From CAYZJV01 sp964616275 (lineage in GTDB: Bacteria; Spirochaetota; Spirochaetia; Sphaerochaetales; Sphaerochaetaceae), in assembly GCA_964616275.1 (NCBI GenBank), contig CAZTUL010000028.1:1-27335 (forward strand): DNA of 27,335 nucleotides. Direction: 5' to 3'. This document shows positions 8,342-15,221 of the stretch, piece by piece. Each line of letters begins with the position of its first letter. The first letter of the stretch is position 1. The position numbers and the translations under genes were made by a program. Below the pieces are notes generated by a model that made no database searches, was not told the origin of the DNA, and saw only the letters and a program-made list of their open reading frames with translations.

Positions 8342-9185
8342 AAATCGAATTCAGTGGGGTTTTCTCTTTTTCTTTCTCCCAGTAATCCTCTGGCTGTTTC
8401 TGTTGATTGTGTTGCCACATCTTGAACTGCTGCGGTTATCCTTTACAAAAACTCGAGGAGGGGGGCTCTCATTAGATAATTATATGGCATTCTTCAAAGA
8501 GCCCATCTATTGGCTTACCTATGTGAGGACAGCGTTTTATTCGATTTTAGTTACGGCCCTTGTCATGCTGATAGCCCTGCCAGTTTCATTCTACATCACA
8601 AAAATTGCACGGGTAAAAGCAACCGGGTTCCTTATGGTGCTCATTTTAGTCCCATTCTGGGTAAGTGAGCTTATTCGTGTGTATGGCTGGATGATACTGT
8701 TGCGTGAAAGTGGGGTATTGAATCAATTTCTCATCGCAATTGGACTTTTCTCAAAACCTGTAGAAATGCTGTATAACGACATCACCATGGTAATGGGTCT
8801 TGTATACACAAGTATGCTGTTTATGGTTGTACCTATTATTGGAGTCATGGATGATTTGGATGATGCTCTTATAGAAGCAGCATATGATCTTGGTGCTTCA
8901 AAAATTTCAATTTGGCGGACAATCATCATTCCACATTGTGCTTCAGGAATGGTTTCTGGTGGGATTATTGTATTCATGCTTGTTCTTGGAAGCTATCTTA
9001 CTCCTAACCTTATGGGGGGAAAGAATTCACTTTGGTTCACCGAGCAGATTTACAATCAAATAATCATCTACTTTAATTGGAATCAAGGGGCTGCATTCGG
9101 CTTTCTGTTGCTGATTCTCTCATCTCTTATTATTTGGATAGTTTTGAAATTAACCAGGCAGAATCTTAAGGAGGTTGTGAAATGA
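8328..9185 (+). CDS. potB: Polyamine-type ABC transporter permease (PotB family)
   Basis: A 285-residue inner-membrane permease with about six membrane segments. The EAA loop that docks on the ATPase reads EAAYDLGASKISIWRTIIIP. Two ATG codons stand in a row at 8328 and 8331; a GGAGGG ribosome site lies 12-15 bases upstream, inside the end of potA, so either may be used. It shares a 4-base ATGA overlap with the next permease gene. It is inferred to form the heterodimeric channel with PotC. Confidence 0.92.
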   Translation: MMKNRNRIQWGFLFFFLPVILWLFLLIVLPHLELLRLSFTKTRGGGLSLDNYMAFFKEPIYWLTYVRTAFYSILVTALVMLIALPVSFYITKIARVKATGFLMVLILVPFWVSELIRVYGWMILLRESGVLNQFLIAIGLFSKPVEMLYNDITMVMGLVYTSMLFMVVPIIGVMDDLDDALIEAAYDLGASKISIWRTIIIPHCASGMVSGGIIVFMLVLGSYLTPNLMGGKNSLWFTEQIYNQIIIYFNWNQGAAFGFLLLILSSLIIWIVLKLTRQNLKEVVK

Positions 9186-10042
9186 TTCGTACACTTCCCT
9201 CCTCTAAAACGTATAGACATGGTTTCACTCTTTTCATCGTACTGTATTTTCTCTTCTTGTTCGCTCCACTTATTGTCACGATGATACTCGCGTTCAATGA
9301 CTCTATGTATCCATCTCTGCCATGGGAAGGGTTTACCCTTGATTGGTTTTTCGGTGATGGTCCACAAAAGTTCGGTATTTTTAATGATGATATAAATCTG
9401 AGGAGCCTTGCTACATCCTTCAAAGTAGCCTTGGCAGTAACAGTAGTTTCGACCTTTTTAGGAACCTGTGCAGCTTTTCTCTTTGAGCAGGAGAACTTTA
9501 GATTCAAAAATGCACTCTACTTTCTCATGATTGCACCTTTGGTAATTCCAGGAGTCATTTTAGGTATTTCGATTCTCATGTTTGCCAACTCAATCGGCTT
9601 GCTCATTGAAAATGTGTTCGATGTATATGTAAATTTTCTTGGCCCCGGGTTCTGGTTGGTGGTTCTTGGCCAATCCTCATTCATATCGACCATAGTTGCC
9701 CTTGTAGTTTCGGCACGACTAAAGAAATTTGATAGAACACTAGAGGAGGCAGCTTATAATTTAGGTGCCAATAGAGCAGAGGTCCTCTGGCACATTACGC
9801 TGAAATATTTACGTCCTTCGATTTTTGGTGGGGCAGCGATGGCTTTTCTCATGTCATTTGAAAATTTCAATACCTCTATATTCCTTGTTGGTTCCCGCCC
9901 GACACTACCGATTAACATGTATTTACAGGTGAGAGACGGTTCAACGCCAGTTATAAACGCAATTTCTTTTCTTCTTATCGTAGGTACTTCAATCTTTGCA
10001 GTTATTAATCTATATTCAGGCAATAAAAAAGGAGTGCAATAA
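9182..10042 (+). CDS. potC: Polyamine-type ABC transporter permease (PotC family)
   Basis: A 286-residue inner-membrane permease, the partner of the preceding gene. It has about six membrane segments and the EAA loop EEAAYNLGANRAEVLWHITL. AAGGAGG sits just before the ATG, and the start overlaps the potB stop (ATGA). Its stop codon is followed after only 5 bases by the zinc transporter gene, whose ribosome site lies inside the last codons of potC, so the two are probably co-transcribed. Confidence 0.92.
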   Translation: MIRTLPSSKTYRHGFTLFIVLYFLFLFAPLIVTMILAFNDSMYPSLPWEGFTLDWFFGDGPQKFGIFNDDINLRSLATSFKVALAVTVVSTFLGTCAAFLFEQENFRFKNALYFLMIAPLVIPGVILGISILMFANSIGLLIENVFDVYVNFLGPGFWLVVLGQSSFISTIVALVVSARLKKFDRTLEEAAYNLGANRAEVLWHITLKYLRPSIFGGAAMAFLMSFENFNTSIFLVGSRPTLPINMYLQVRDGSTPVINAISFLLIVGTSIFAVINLYSGNKKGVQ

Positions 10043-10047
10043 ATTAC

Positions 10048-10866
10048 ATGACACTTGATACTGGCACGGTACTTTTCGCATTCGGTCTTACTGTATTCGC
10101 AGGACTGGCAACTGGAGTCGGTTCGCTCATGTCGTTTTTTTCTCGTAAGTTTAACCCAAAGTTTCTTGCAGGAGCTCTCGGGTTTTCCGCTGGGGTTATG
10201 ATTTATGTCTCACTCGTAGAAATCTTTGTAAAAGCCAAAGATTCTCTTGAAGGCGCCATGGGCAGTAAACCAGGCTATTGGGTGACGATTGCTTCATTTT
10301 TTGGTGGTGTAGCGATTATTGCAATAATTGATAGAATCATTCCCTCCTACGAGAACCCCCATGAAATGCATGCTCGTCCTTGTGACGACAAGCCCGATTT
10401 TGATCCTAATGATCCGCGGCTTTTACGAATGGGATTTTTCAGTGCTCTCGCTATTGCAATTCACAACTTTCCCGAAGGATTGGCAACATTTATGGGTGCA
10501 CTTACCGATCCAGGCCTGGGAGTGAGTATTGCCGTAGCTATTGCAATTCACAATATTCCAGAGGGAGTTGCTGTCTCAGCTCCCATCTATTATGCCACTA
10601 AGAGTAAACGAAAAGCTTTCTGGTTTTCCCTTCTTTCAGGTTTGTCTGAACCCGTTGGTGCATTTATCGGATTCTTTTTATTACGACAATGGTTCAACGA
10701 AATTACGTTTGGCATCGTTTTTGCGGCTGTGGCTGGAATTATGGTCTATATATCGCTAGACGAACTGCTTCCCACAGCAGAGGAATATGGAGAACACCAC
10801 GTTGCTATTGGTGGGGTGATTGGCGGTATGGTGGTGATGGCTCTCAGCTTAGTCTTATTAGCGTAG
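10048..10866 (+). CDS. zupT: ZIP-family zinc transporter ZupT
   Basis: A 272-residue inner-membrane protein of the ZIP family that imports zinc and other divalent metals. It has eight predicted membrane segments. The two metal-site helices carry the diagnostic motifs HNFPEG at 139-144 and HNIPEG at 168-173. A polar, metal-binding-type cytoplasmic loop (HEMHARPCDDKPDFDPND) separates helices 3 and 4. The ribosome site AAAGGAG lies about 14 bases upstream, inside potC, which is a little long. Placement directly behind potC suggests co-transcription with the ABC genes. A functional link between polyamine and zinc uptake is not established; read-through expression may be all there is. Confidence 0.93.
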   Translation: MTLDTGTVLFAFGLTVFAGLATGVGSLMSFFSRKFNPKFLAGALGFSAGVMIYVSLVEIFVKAKDSLEGAMGSKPGYWVTIASFFGGVAIIAIIDRIIPSYENPHEMHARPCDDKPDFDPNDPRLLRMGFFSALAIAIHNFPEGLATFMGALTDPGLGVSIAVAIAIHNIPEGVAVSAPIYYATKSKRKAFWFSLLSGLSEPVGAFIGFFLLRQWFNEITFGIVFAAVAGIMVYISLDELLPTAEEYGEHHVAIGGVIGGMVVMALSLVLLA

Positions 10867-10891
10867 ATCCCAGTATGATATAGGTGTTTGC

Positions 10892-11197
10892 ATGCACGAG
10901 AATAGATTGACCATGGAGAAGCAGGTAGTGGAAACCATGGTCCGACTCTACTGTAGAAAACATCATCGCAACGAAACACTCTGTGAAGAATGCAGTGATT
11001 TGCTTGCCTATGCAAAATCCAGGATTGATCATTGCCCTGAGGGTAGCCTGAAGCCTTTCTGTTCTCGCTGTGTGATTCATTGTTATGCTCCCGATTATAG
11101 AGAAAAGATTAGGAAAGTCATGCGATTTAGCGGTCCCCGTATGCTTTTGTACCATCCTGTTATTGCAATAAGGCATGTGGTATCATCATGTATGTAG
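10892..11197 (+). CDS. YgbA-type cysteine-rich protein (nitrous-oxide-stimulated-promoter family)
   Basis: A 101-residue soluble protein that I recognise as the YgbA_NO family (Pfam family named nitrous oxide-stimulated promoter). It has the family core RLYCRKHHRNETLCEEC, then CPEG, PFCSRCVIHCY and KVMRFSGPRMLLYHP. Seven cysteines (21, 31, 34, 48, 57, 60, 64) in CxxC-like pairs suggest a metal or Fe-S site. In E. coli ygbA belongs to the NsrR (nitric-oxide-responsive) regulon; its biochemical role is not known to me. It follows zupT by 25 bases and could share its transcript. The ribosome site is weak (ATAGGTG), and a second in-frame ATG lies at residue 8. Confidence 0.85.
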   Translation: MHENRLTMEKQVVETMVRLYCRKHHRNETLCEECSDLLAYAKSRIDHCPEGSLKPFCSRCVIHCYAPDYREKIRKVMRFSGPRMLLYHPVIAIRHVVSSCM

Positions 11198-11239
11198 ATA
11201 TATTAGTGGCATTTTACGTGACATTAGTAAGGATTTTAT

Positions 11240-11268
11240 TTGCTATTTAATTCATTCAGTTGTACTAT
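11240..11268 (+). promoter_or_regulatory. Predicted promoter of the small outer-membrane protein gene
   Basis: TTGCTA (11240-11245) and TACTAT (11263-11268) are 17 bp apart, with the ATG at 11307. The gene therefore need not depend on the upstream operon. Confidence 0.4.
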
Positions 11269-11306
11269 ACAGGCAGAAGTACGCTTTCATATACGGGAGG
11301 TGTTTT

Positions 11307-11843
11307 ATGCGTATAAAGCGAATGTTAGTTGTCACAATCATTTTATGTATAGTTGGTGGTCTGGTGATTGCAGCCACCCCCAGCATCTTTGAGATGGGAT
11401 TAGTGAATTCTTACTCGATCAGCGACATTTCGGAGAGTAATTTTTCAGCCTACACCCCTGGTGTGCGTATGACATTCTATGTGAATGAGTGGTTTGGATT
11501 ATCGGGGGAAGCACTTCTTCGAGAACCTTTCCAAGGAGAACTCTCATTAGCAACATCAATTATTCATGTTTCCACGAATCTTGTTTTCAGATGGCCGATC
11601 GGTTTTTTTGAACCCTATCTTTCGCTTGGGCCCACATATAGTGTGGATTTAGGTGAAACAAGTCCACTGAGTGAATCCATACTATATAATGCAAAAGTTG
11701 GATTTGATTTCAATATTACGCCAGTGTTCGCACTTGGTGCAGAGGCTGGTTATCTTGCGAACCTTGGAGATATTCTCAACGATCAGGCAGAAATCGACTT
11801 GATGCAATCTACCGTAGGGCTTGTGCTGAAACTTAAACTCTAA
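11307..11843 (+). CDS. Small outer-membrane beta-barrel protein
   Basis: A 178-residue exported protein with no specific family that I can name. The open frame extends upstream to 11175, but the ATG at 11307 is preceded by a GGGAGG ribosome site and begins a signal peptide (MRIKRMLVVTIILCIVGGLVIA). The mature part is made of alternating strands typical of 8-stranded barrels (FSAYTPGVRMTFYVNEWFG, PYLSLGPTYSVDL, FALGAEAGYLANL) and ends in VGLVLKLKL. The last strand ends in leucine rather than the usual Phe. Role unknown; a structural or adhesion-type porin-like protein is possible. Confidence 0.7.
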   Translation: MRIKRMLVVTIILCIVGGLVIAATPSIFEMGLVNSYSISDISESNFSAYTPGVRMTFYVNEWFGLSGEALLREPFQGELSLATSIIHVSTNLVFRWPIGFFEPYLSLGPTYSVDLGETSPLSESILYNAKVGFDFNITPVFALGAEAGYLANLGDILNDQAEIDLMQSTVGLVLKLKL

Positions 11844-11885
11844 CAAAAACTTCCTATCTGATTTGACTCGAAGGTATATCCAACA

Positions 11886-11909
11886 CACTACCCCAATTCT
11901 GGGGTAGTG
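11886..11909. terminator. Hairpin between convergent genes
   Basis: A perfect 9-bp stem (CACTACCCC, 11886-11894, with 11901-11909) and a 6-base loop spans the stop codon of the minus-strand DUF3783-like gene and lies 42 bases past the plus-strand barrel gene. Neither side has a T-run, so its efficiency as a terminator is uncertain. Confidence 0.4.
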
Positions 11910-12160
11910 GTATGTTCAGGAGAAGGAGCCGCTTGTTGTGGAGGATTATTCTTCATATAAGCATGCTCCTCAGTGACATCGGCTATTACATCACCCAGTT
12001 TCATTGAAAGGGAGTGAGGTGTTGTTGTGGCAAACGCAACATCTTCCGATTCTCCCATCACGTGTTTGACGACTTTCAATACCATATAGATTTGCTCATT
12101 GGTGAATCCATGAAGGATAACTGCTTTTTGTGTTGTTTCTGTTTCTTTTTTCTGTTCCAT
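11888..12160 (-). CDS. DUF3783-like small protein
   Basis: A protein of about 90 residues with a central segment (AVILHGFTNEQIYMVLKVVKHVMG, then AFATTTPHSLSMKLGDVIADVTEEHAYM) that resembles the DUF3783 domain. The tail is proline- and threonine-rich and probably disordered. The start is unclear: ATG at 12160 and ATG at 12187 are both in frame, and neither has a ribosome site. I took 12160 because the domain starts shortly after. It lies just downstream of the HAD phosphatase gene on the same strand and is probably co-transcribed. The function is unknown. The stop codon falls in a strong hairpin. Confidence 0.6.
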   Translation of the reverse strand: MEQKKETETTQKAVILHGFTNEQIYMVLKVVKHVMGESEDVAFATTTPHSLSMKLGDVIADVTEEHAYMKNNPPQQAAPSPEHTTTPELG

Positions 12161-12215
12161 ACCAGATATGGTACGCTTTTCACGCATTTCAGGCAAGAGA
12201 AGACAAGCATAACCT

Positions 12216-13031
12216 CTATGGTAGAGTAAATCCAAAAACCTCTTGAATCTTACGTGCAACACCCTCATCGTCATTATGTCCGGTGGTAGTGGATGCAATA
12301 GATTTTACCGTCTCATGTGCATTTTCCATAGCAACACCATAGCGTGCCCAGGCAAGCATCTCCTTATCGTTATCCGCATCGCCAAAAGCCATTACCTCGT
12401 CTGCACTGATTCCATACATTCCCATAAGCCGTTCGAGTGCCGAACCCTTGGTTGCTCCTCCAGTCATTATCTCTAAGTAATCATCATGGGAGTAGACCAC
12501 ATGGATGGCATTCCCATGGATTTTTTCAAGTTTAAAACGAACAGGTTCTGTCTCAGAAAGTGGACCTAGAAACATTGCTTTAGTAAAATGCAATGGATTT
12601 AAATTAGTAAAATCGACGACCTTTCCAACTACGCTGCTCAGGGGTTCAAGGTGGTCAGCCTGCTTGCCTGCTTCGGTGAAATAGAGCGTGTGGTTCATAA
12701 ACGCATGGAGATGGGCTTTTGATGATTTGCTCGCCTGAACTATAGACGCACAGATATCGTTGGAAAGATGGATATGCCACAGATCACGTTTAGCCCGTGG
12801 ATCATAAATACAGGAACCGTTGTAACATACTGCAGGAAACTGTGTTCCTACCTGTTCAATGAATCGTTTAGCCGTTGTGAGGCTTCTTCCAGTAGCAATA
12901 GAAACGTGAATCCCTCGTTCCATGATGTAGCGAAGGGTCTGCACCGTTGTGTCGGTAATAGTCTTTTGAGACGTAAGGAGCGTACCATCCAAGTCGATGG
13001 CTATAGCCTTAATATGATGTCTGTTATCCAT
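12216..13031 (-). CDS. HAD-superfamily hydrolase, Cof type (IIB cap)
   Basis: A 271-residue cytoplasmic phosphatase of the Cof/YidA group, which acts on sugar phosphates or related small metabolites. Motif I is DLDGTLL with nucleophile D13 and acid D15, motif II is SIATGRS, and motif III/IV is AFGDADNDKEML near the C-terminus, preceded by the conserved KGSAL lysine. The open frame continues 67 codons upstream, but the HAD domain begins at once after the ATG at 13031. No ribosome site precedes it. A promoter-like pair ends about 7 bases upstream, so the message may be leaderless. The substrate cannot be told from sequence. Confidence 0.88.
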   Translation of the reverse strand: MDNRHHIKAIAIDLDGTLLTSQKTITDTTVQTLRYIMERGIHVSIATGRSLTTAKRFIEQVGTQFPAVCYNGSCIYDPRAKRDLWHIHLSNDICASIVQASKSSKAHLHAFMNHTLYFTEAGKQADHLEPLSSVVGKVVDFTNLNPLHFTKAMFLGPLSETEPVRFKLEKIHGNAIHVVYSHDDYLEIMTGGATKGSALERLMGMYGISADEVMAFGDADNDKEMLAWARYGVAMENAHETVKSIASTTTGHNDDEGVARKIQEVFGFTLP

Positions 13032-13038
13032 ACACGTG

Positions 13039-13067
13039 AGTATGGCGAAGAGTCTGAAGATTTGCAA
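13039..13067 (-). promoter_or_regulatory. Predicted promoter of the HAD gene, leaderless arrangement
   Basis: On the minus strand, TTGCAA (13062-13067) and CATACT (13039-13044) are 17 bp apart. Only 7 bases separate the -10 from the ATG at 13031, so the transcript would begin at or next to the start codon. Confidence 0.35.
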
Positions 13068-13116
13068 CTGTCGGCAATAGCAATAATGTGCATAGGCACC
13101 TATCCCAATTGGATAT

Positions 13117-13145
13117 TTGCCACTCAAATAAAAGATAGATATATT
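13117..13145 (+). promoter_or_regulatory. Predicted promoter of the nuclease-like gene
   Basis: TTGCCA (13117-13122) and TATATT (13140-13145) are separated by 17 bp, giving a start about 20 bases before the ATG at 13172. It is the best sigma-70 match in the window. Confidence 0.55.
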
Positions 13146-13171
13146 AACAGTAAAGCAAAACAGGAGAAAAC

Positions 13172-14005
13172 ATGAAAAGAATTGCCACGCGAGATGCGGT
13201 AGCACAGGTAGATGCACTCGTACAACAACCACAAACGCTTTATAAAGGGGCTATTATTAATAAACGGGGGAGAACTCCAGGCAAGGAAGTTCCCTATAGC
13301 GAAGTGCTCGCGAAGCGATTGCTTCATACGCATAATCTGCCGGAGGCTTTGACGCACCTACCAAAACTCTCCAATGGAGTGGATTTTCGGCCGACAGATC
13401 ATGATGGGACCACATTGAACCCCACTATATTAGGTATGAATCAGGAAGCACATGTTGCGACAGCCTTGTACAATCATCACCTGTTGGGGAAGCTGGGGAA
13501 GGTAATTGACTACTCAGTACCGATTGCACCAGATGGAAAACATGTTGGGACAATAGATCTTGTCTCATTCAATCCTGATACAGCTACACTGTTTGTGATT
13601 GGATATTCGTATCATGAAGAGCGAAGAGACACGCTACTCTATTGTGCACTAGAAATTGCCACTCTGCGTAACTCAATCAGAGACGATCATTTTATTCGTG
13701 CCTATGCAGACATGTTGGTGGGCTTGGATGGCAATCTCATACATCCTCGTGATGTCCATATAGAAAGTGCCATGGTGTTCCTTGAGGGGTCTTATCAGGA
13801 TCGATCGGTACGAGCTCTCAAACGTATGCCCCATGTAGCCGATCTCATACTGGAACTTGGCATTCGTGTGTTTGTCATTGGCATAGAATTAGAATTACGC
13901 GACCGGCCGAGGTTTACTAGAAAACACACTAAATATCCCTACAAACCGGTATTTCAGTTTTTGCCGGTACTTCGAGAACGGTCTATAACCACTTCTTTCG
14001 TCTAA
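13172..14005 (+). CDS. Uncharacterised protein with a degenerate PD-(D/E)XK-like core
   Basis: A 277-residue cytoplasmic protein that I cannot name. Residues 92-165 look like a restriction-endonuclease fold: a helix with E92, the GTIDLV strand with D129, a following strand FVIGYSY, and a DTLLYCALEIATL helix. In active members the second strand carries E-x-K; here those positions read G144-Y-S146, so the usual catalytic pair is missing. The N-terminus has a basic, extended stretch (INKRGRTPGKEVPYSEVLAKRLL). AGGAG lies just before the ATG. It stands alone on this strand and overlaps the 3' end of corA by 23 bases tail-to-tail. The fold is my inference from motif spacing; no function is proposed. 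Confidence 0.6.
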   Translation: MKRIATRDAVAQVDALVQQPQTLYKGAIINKRGRTPGKEVPYSEVLAKRLLHTHNLPEALTHLPKLSNGVDFRPTDHDGTTLNPTILGMNQEAHVATALYNHHLLGKLGKVIDYSVPIAPDGKHVGTIDLVSFNPDTATLFVIGYSYHEERRDTLLYCALEIATLRNSIRDDHFIRAYADMLVGLDGNLIHPRDVHIESAMVFLEGSYQDRSVRALKRMPHVADLILELGIRVFVIGIELELRDRPRFTRKHTKYPYKPVFQFLPVLRERSITTSFV

Positions 14006-15047
14006 AGAGAAATATCATGAATGCTGCAATTATAATGAGAACAACCCAAAAAATGAGATATGCATAGCGGAAGTGGAGTTCTGGAAAATGGACAAAATTT
14101 GTACCGTAGATTCCTGCAAGAAGTGAGAGCGGGATAAAAATGGCGGAGAAAACAGTGAGGAATTTCATAATTTCATTGAGTCTATTACCAGAACTTGCGG
14201 CATGGCTATCCAGCTGATCCTTCAGCATTTCTCGGTATGTGTCCATTGTCTCAACAGCCTGTGTGCTCAAATCGTTCAAATCTCGGAGGAAAATGAATGT
14301 TGCAGGGGTAATTAGATCGGATTCGAGGCGTCCCAGTTCTCTCAGAGCATCACGCACGGGGCGGATTGAAGCTCGTAAAAAATGCAACTCTTTTCGATAC
14401 TCATTAATACTGGCAAGTGTTTCGGGCGATGGATCATCAATAACAGAAGCTTCCATGGATTCTATCTGCTCGCCCAGACGTCCAATGAGAAGAAGATAAT
14501 TATCTACGATGGTGTCAAGTAACGTATATGCAAGGAAATCTGGCCCAGAACGCCTGATTCTTCCTTTCCCAGCACGTAATCGTTCACGAATCGGATTGAA
14601 GACATCCCCAGGTCGTTCTTGAAACGTCAATACAAAATCCTTCCCCCAAACAATTGACAGCTGTTCACTGTGAATTTTGCCATCGGCTGATTCCAATCGC
14701 ATCATTTTAACCATTACGCTTATATACGAGTCAAAATCCTCAACTTTAGGGCGTTGTCCGGTGTTCACGATATCCTCAAGAGTGAGAGGATGTAATGAAA
14801 ATAGACGTTCTGCAGAGGCAATCATTGCTGTATCGTGCAATCCCACAATATCTATCCATGCAAGAGATTCAGTATGCATGTGATTCCGTGCTTCTTCCAG
14901 TGATACGTAGGATTGTTCCTCCATACCTGACTCATTGTATTGTATGACACGTATAGAAATTTGTTCAACTTTTTGTTTCCCTATAAAAACCAGCTCTCCA
15001 GGAGATTTTCCTTGTACAGCACTTCTGTTTTTAAAAAAGCGAGCCAT
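13983..15047 (-). CDS. corA: CorA-family magnesium/cobalt transport protein
   Basis: A 354-residue channel subunit of the CorA family, which forms pentamers in the inner membrane for Mg2+ (or Co2+, Ni2+) entry. It has a large cytoplasmic N-terminal domain (the LEDIVNTGQRPKVEDFDSY region is typical), a long helical segment and two C-terminal membrane helices. The pore motif, normally YGMNF, reads YGTNF (G315-T316-N317), and the periplasmic loop retains PEL. The frame is open to 15134, but TAGGAGG before the ATG at 15047 decides the start. The GxN change may alter ion preference; family assignment is secure, ion specificity is not. Confidence 0.92.
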   Translation of the reverse strand: MARFFKNRSAVQGKSPGELVFIGKQKVEQISIRVIQYNESGMEEQSYVSLEEARNHMHTESLAWIDIVGLHDTAMIASAERLFSLHPLTLEDIVNTGQRPKVEDFDSYISVMVKMMRLESADGKIHSEQLSIVWGKDFVLTFQERPGDVFNPIRERLRAGKGRIRRSGPDFLAYTLLDTIVDNYLLLIGRLGEQIESMEASVIDDPSPETLASINEYRKELHFLRASIRPVRDALRELGRLESDLITPATFIFLRDLNDLSTQAVETMDTYREMLKDQLDSHAASSGNRLNEIMKFLTVFSAIFIPLSLLAGIYGTNFVHFPELHFRYAYLIFWVVLIIIAAFMIFLFRRKKWL

Positions 15048-15083
15048 AATATTCCTCCTATCAATCTTCCTACATACCTTACT

Positions 15084-15112
15084 ATAGTACCTTTTCGTTA
15101 AAGGCAAAGCAA
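15084..15112 (-). promoter_or_regulatory. Predicted corA promoter
   Basis: On the minus strand, TTGCTT (15107-15112) and TACTAT (15084-15089) are 17 bp apart. The implied leader is about 30 bases. Confidence 0.45.
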
Positions 15113-15144
15113 GAATGTTGTCCCCTGACTTCAATCTGATTGTA

Positions 15145-15174
15145 TTGTAATATGAATTAATTTCATTTTATGAT
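15145..15174 (+). promoter_or_regulatory. Predicted promoter of the diguanylate cyclase gene
   Basis: TTGTAA (15145-15150) and TATGAT (15169-15174) are 18 bp apart, about 48 bases before the GTG start codon at 15222. Confidence 0.4.
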
Positions 15175-15221
15175 AGACTGGCAATAGTGGGCATATCAGT
15201 CTAGGGGGAGCCTGGGTAGGT

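Noticed and set aside
11175..11306. N-terminal extension of the small barrel protein
   Set aside because: The extension lacks a ribosome site, overlaps the end of the YgbA-type gene and would bury the signal peptide; the ATG at 11307 has GGGAGG upstream.
12768..13175. 135-codon open frame antisense to the HAD gene
   Set aside because: It overlaps the well-supported HAD hydrolase and runs into the promoter and start of the next gene; composition looks like a frame shadow.
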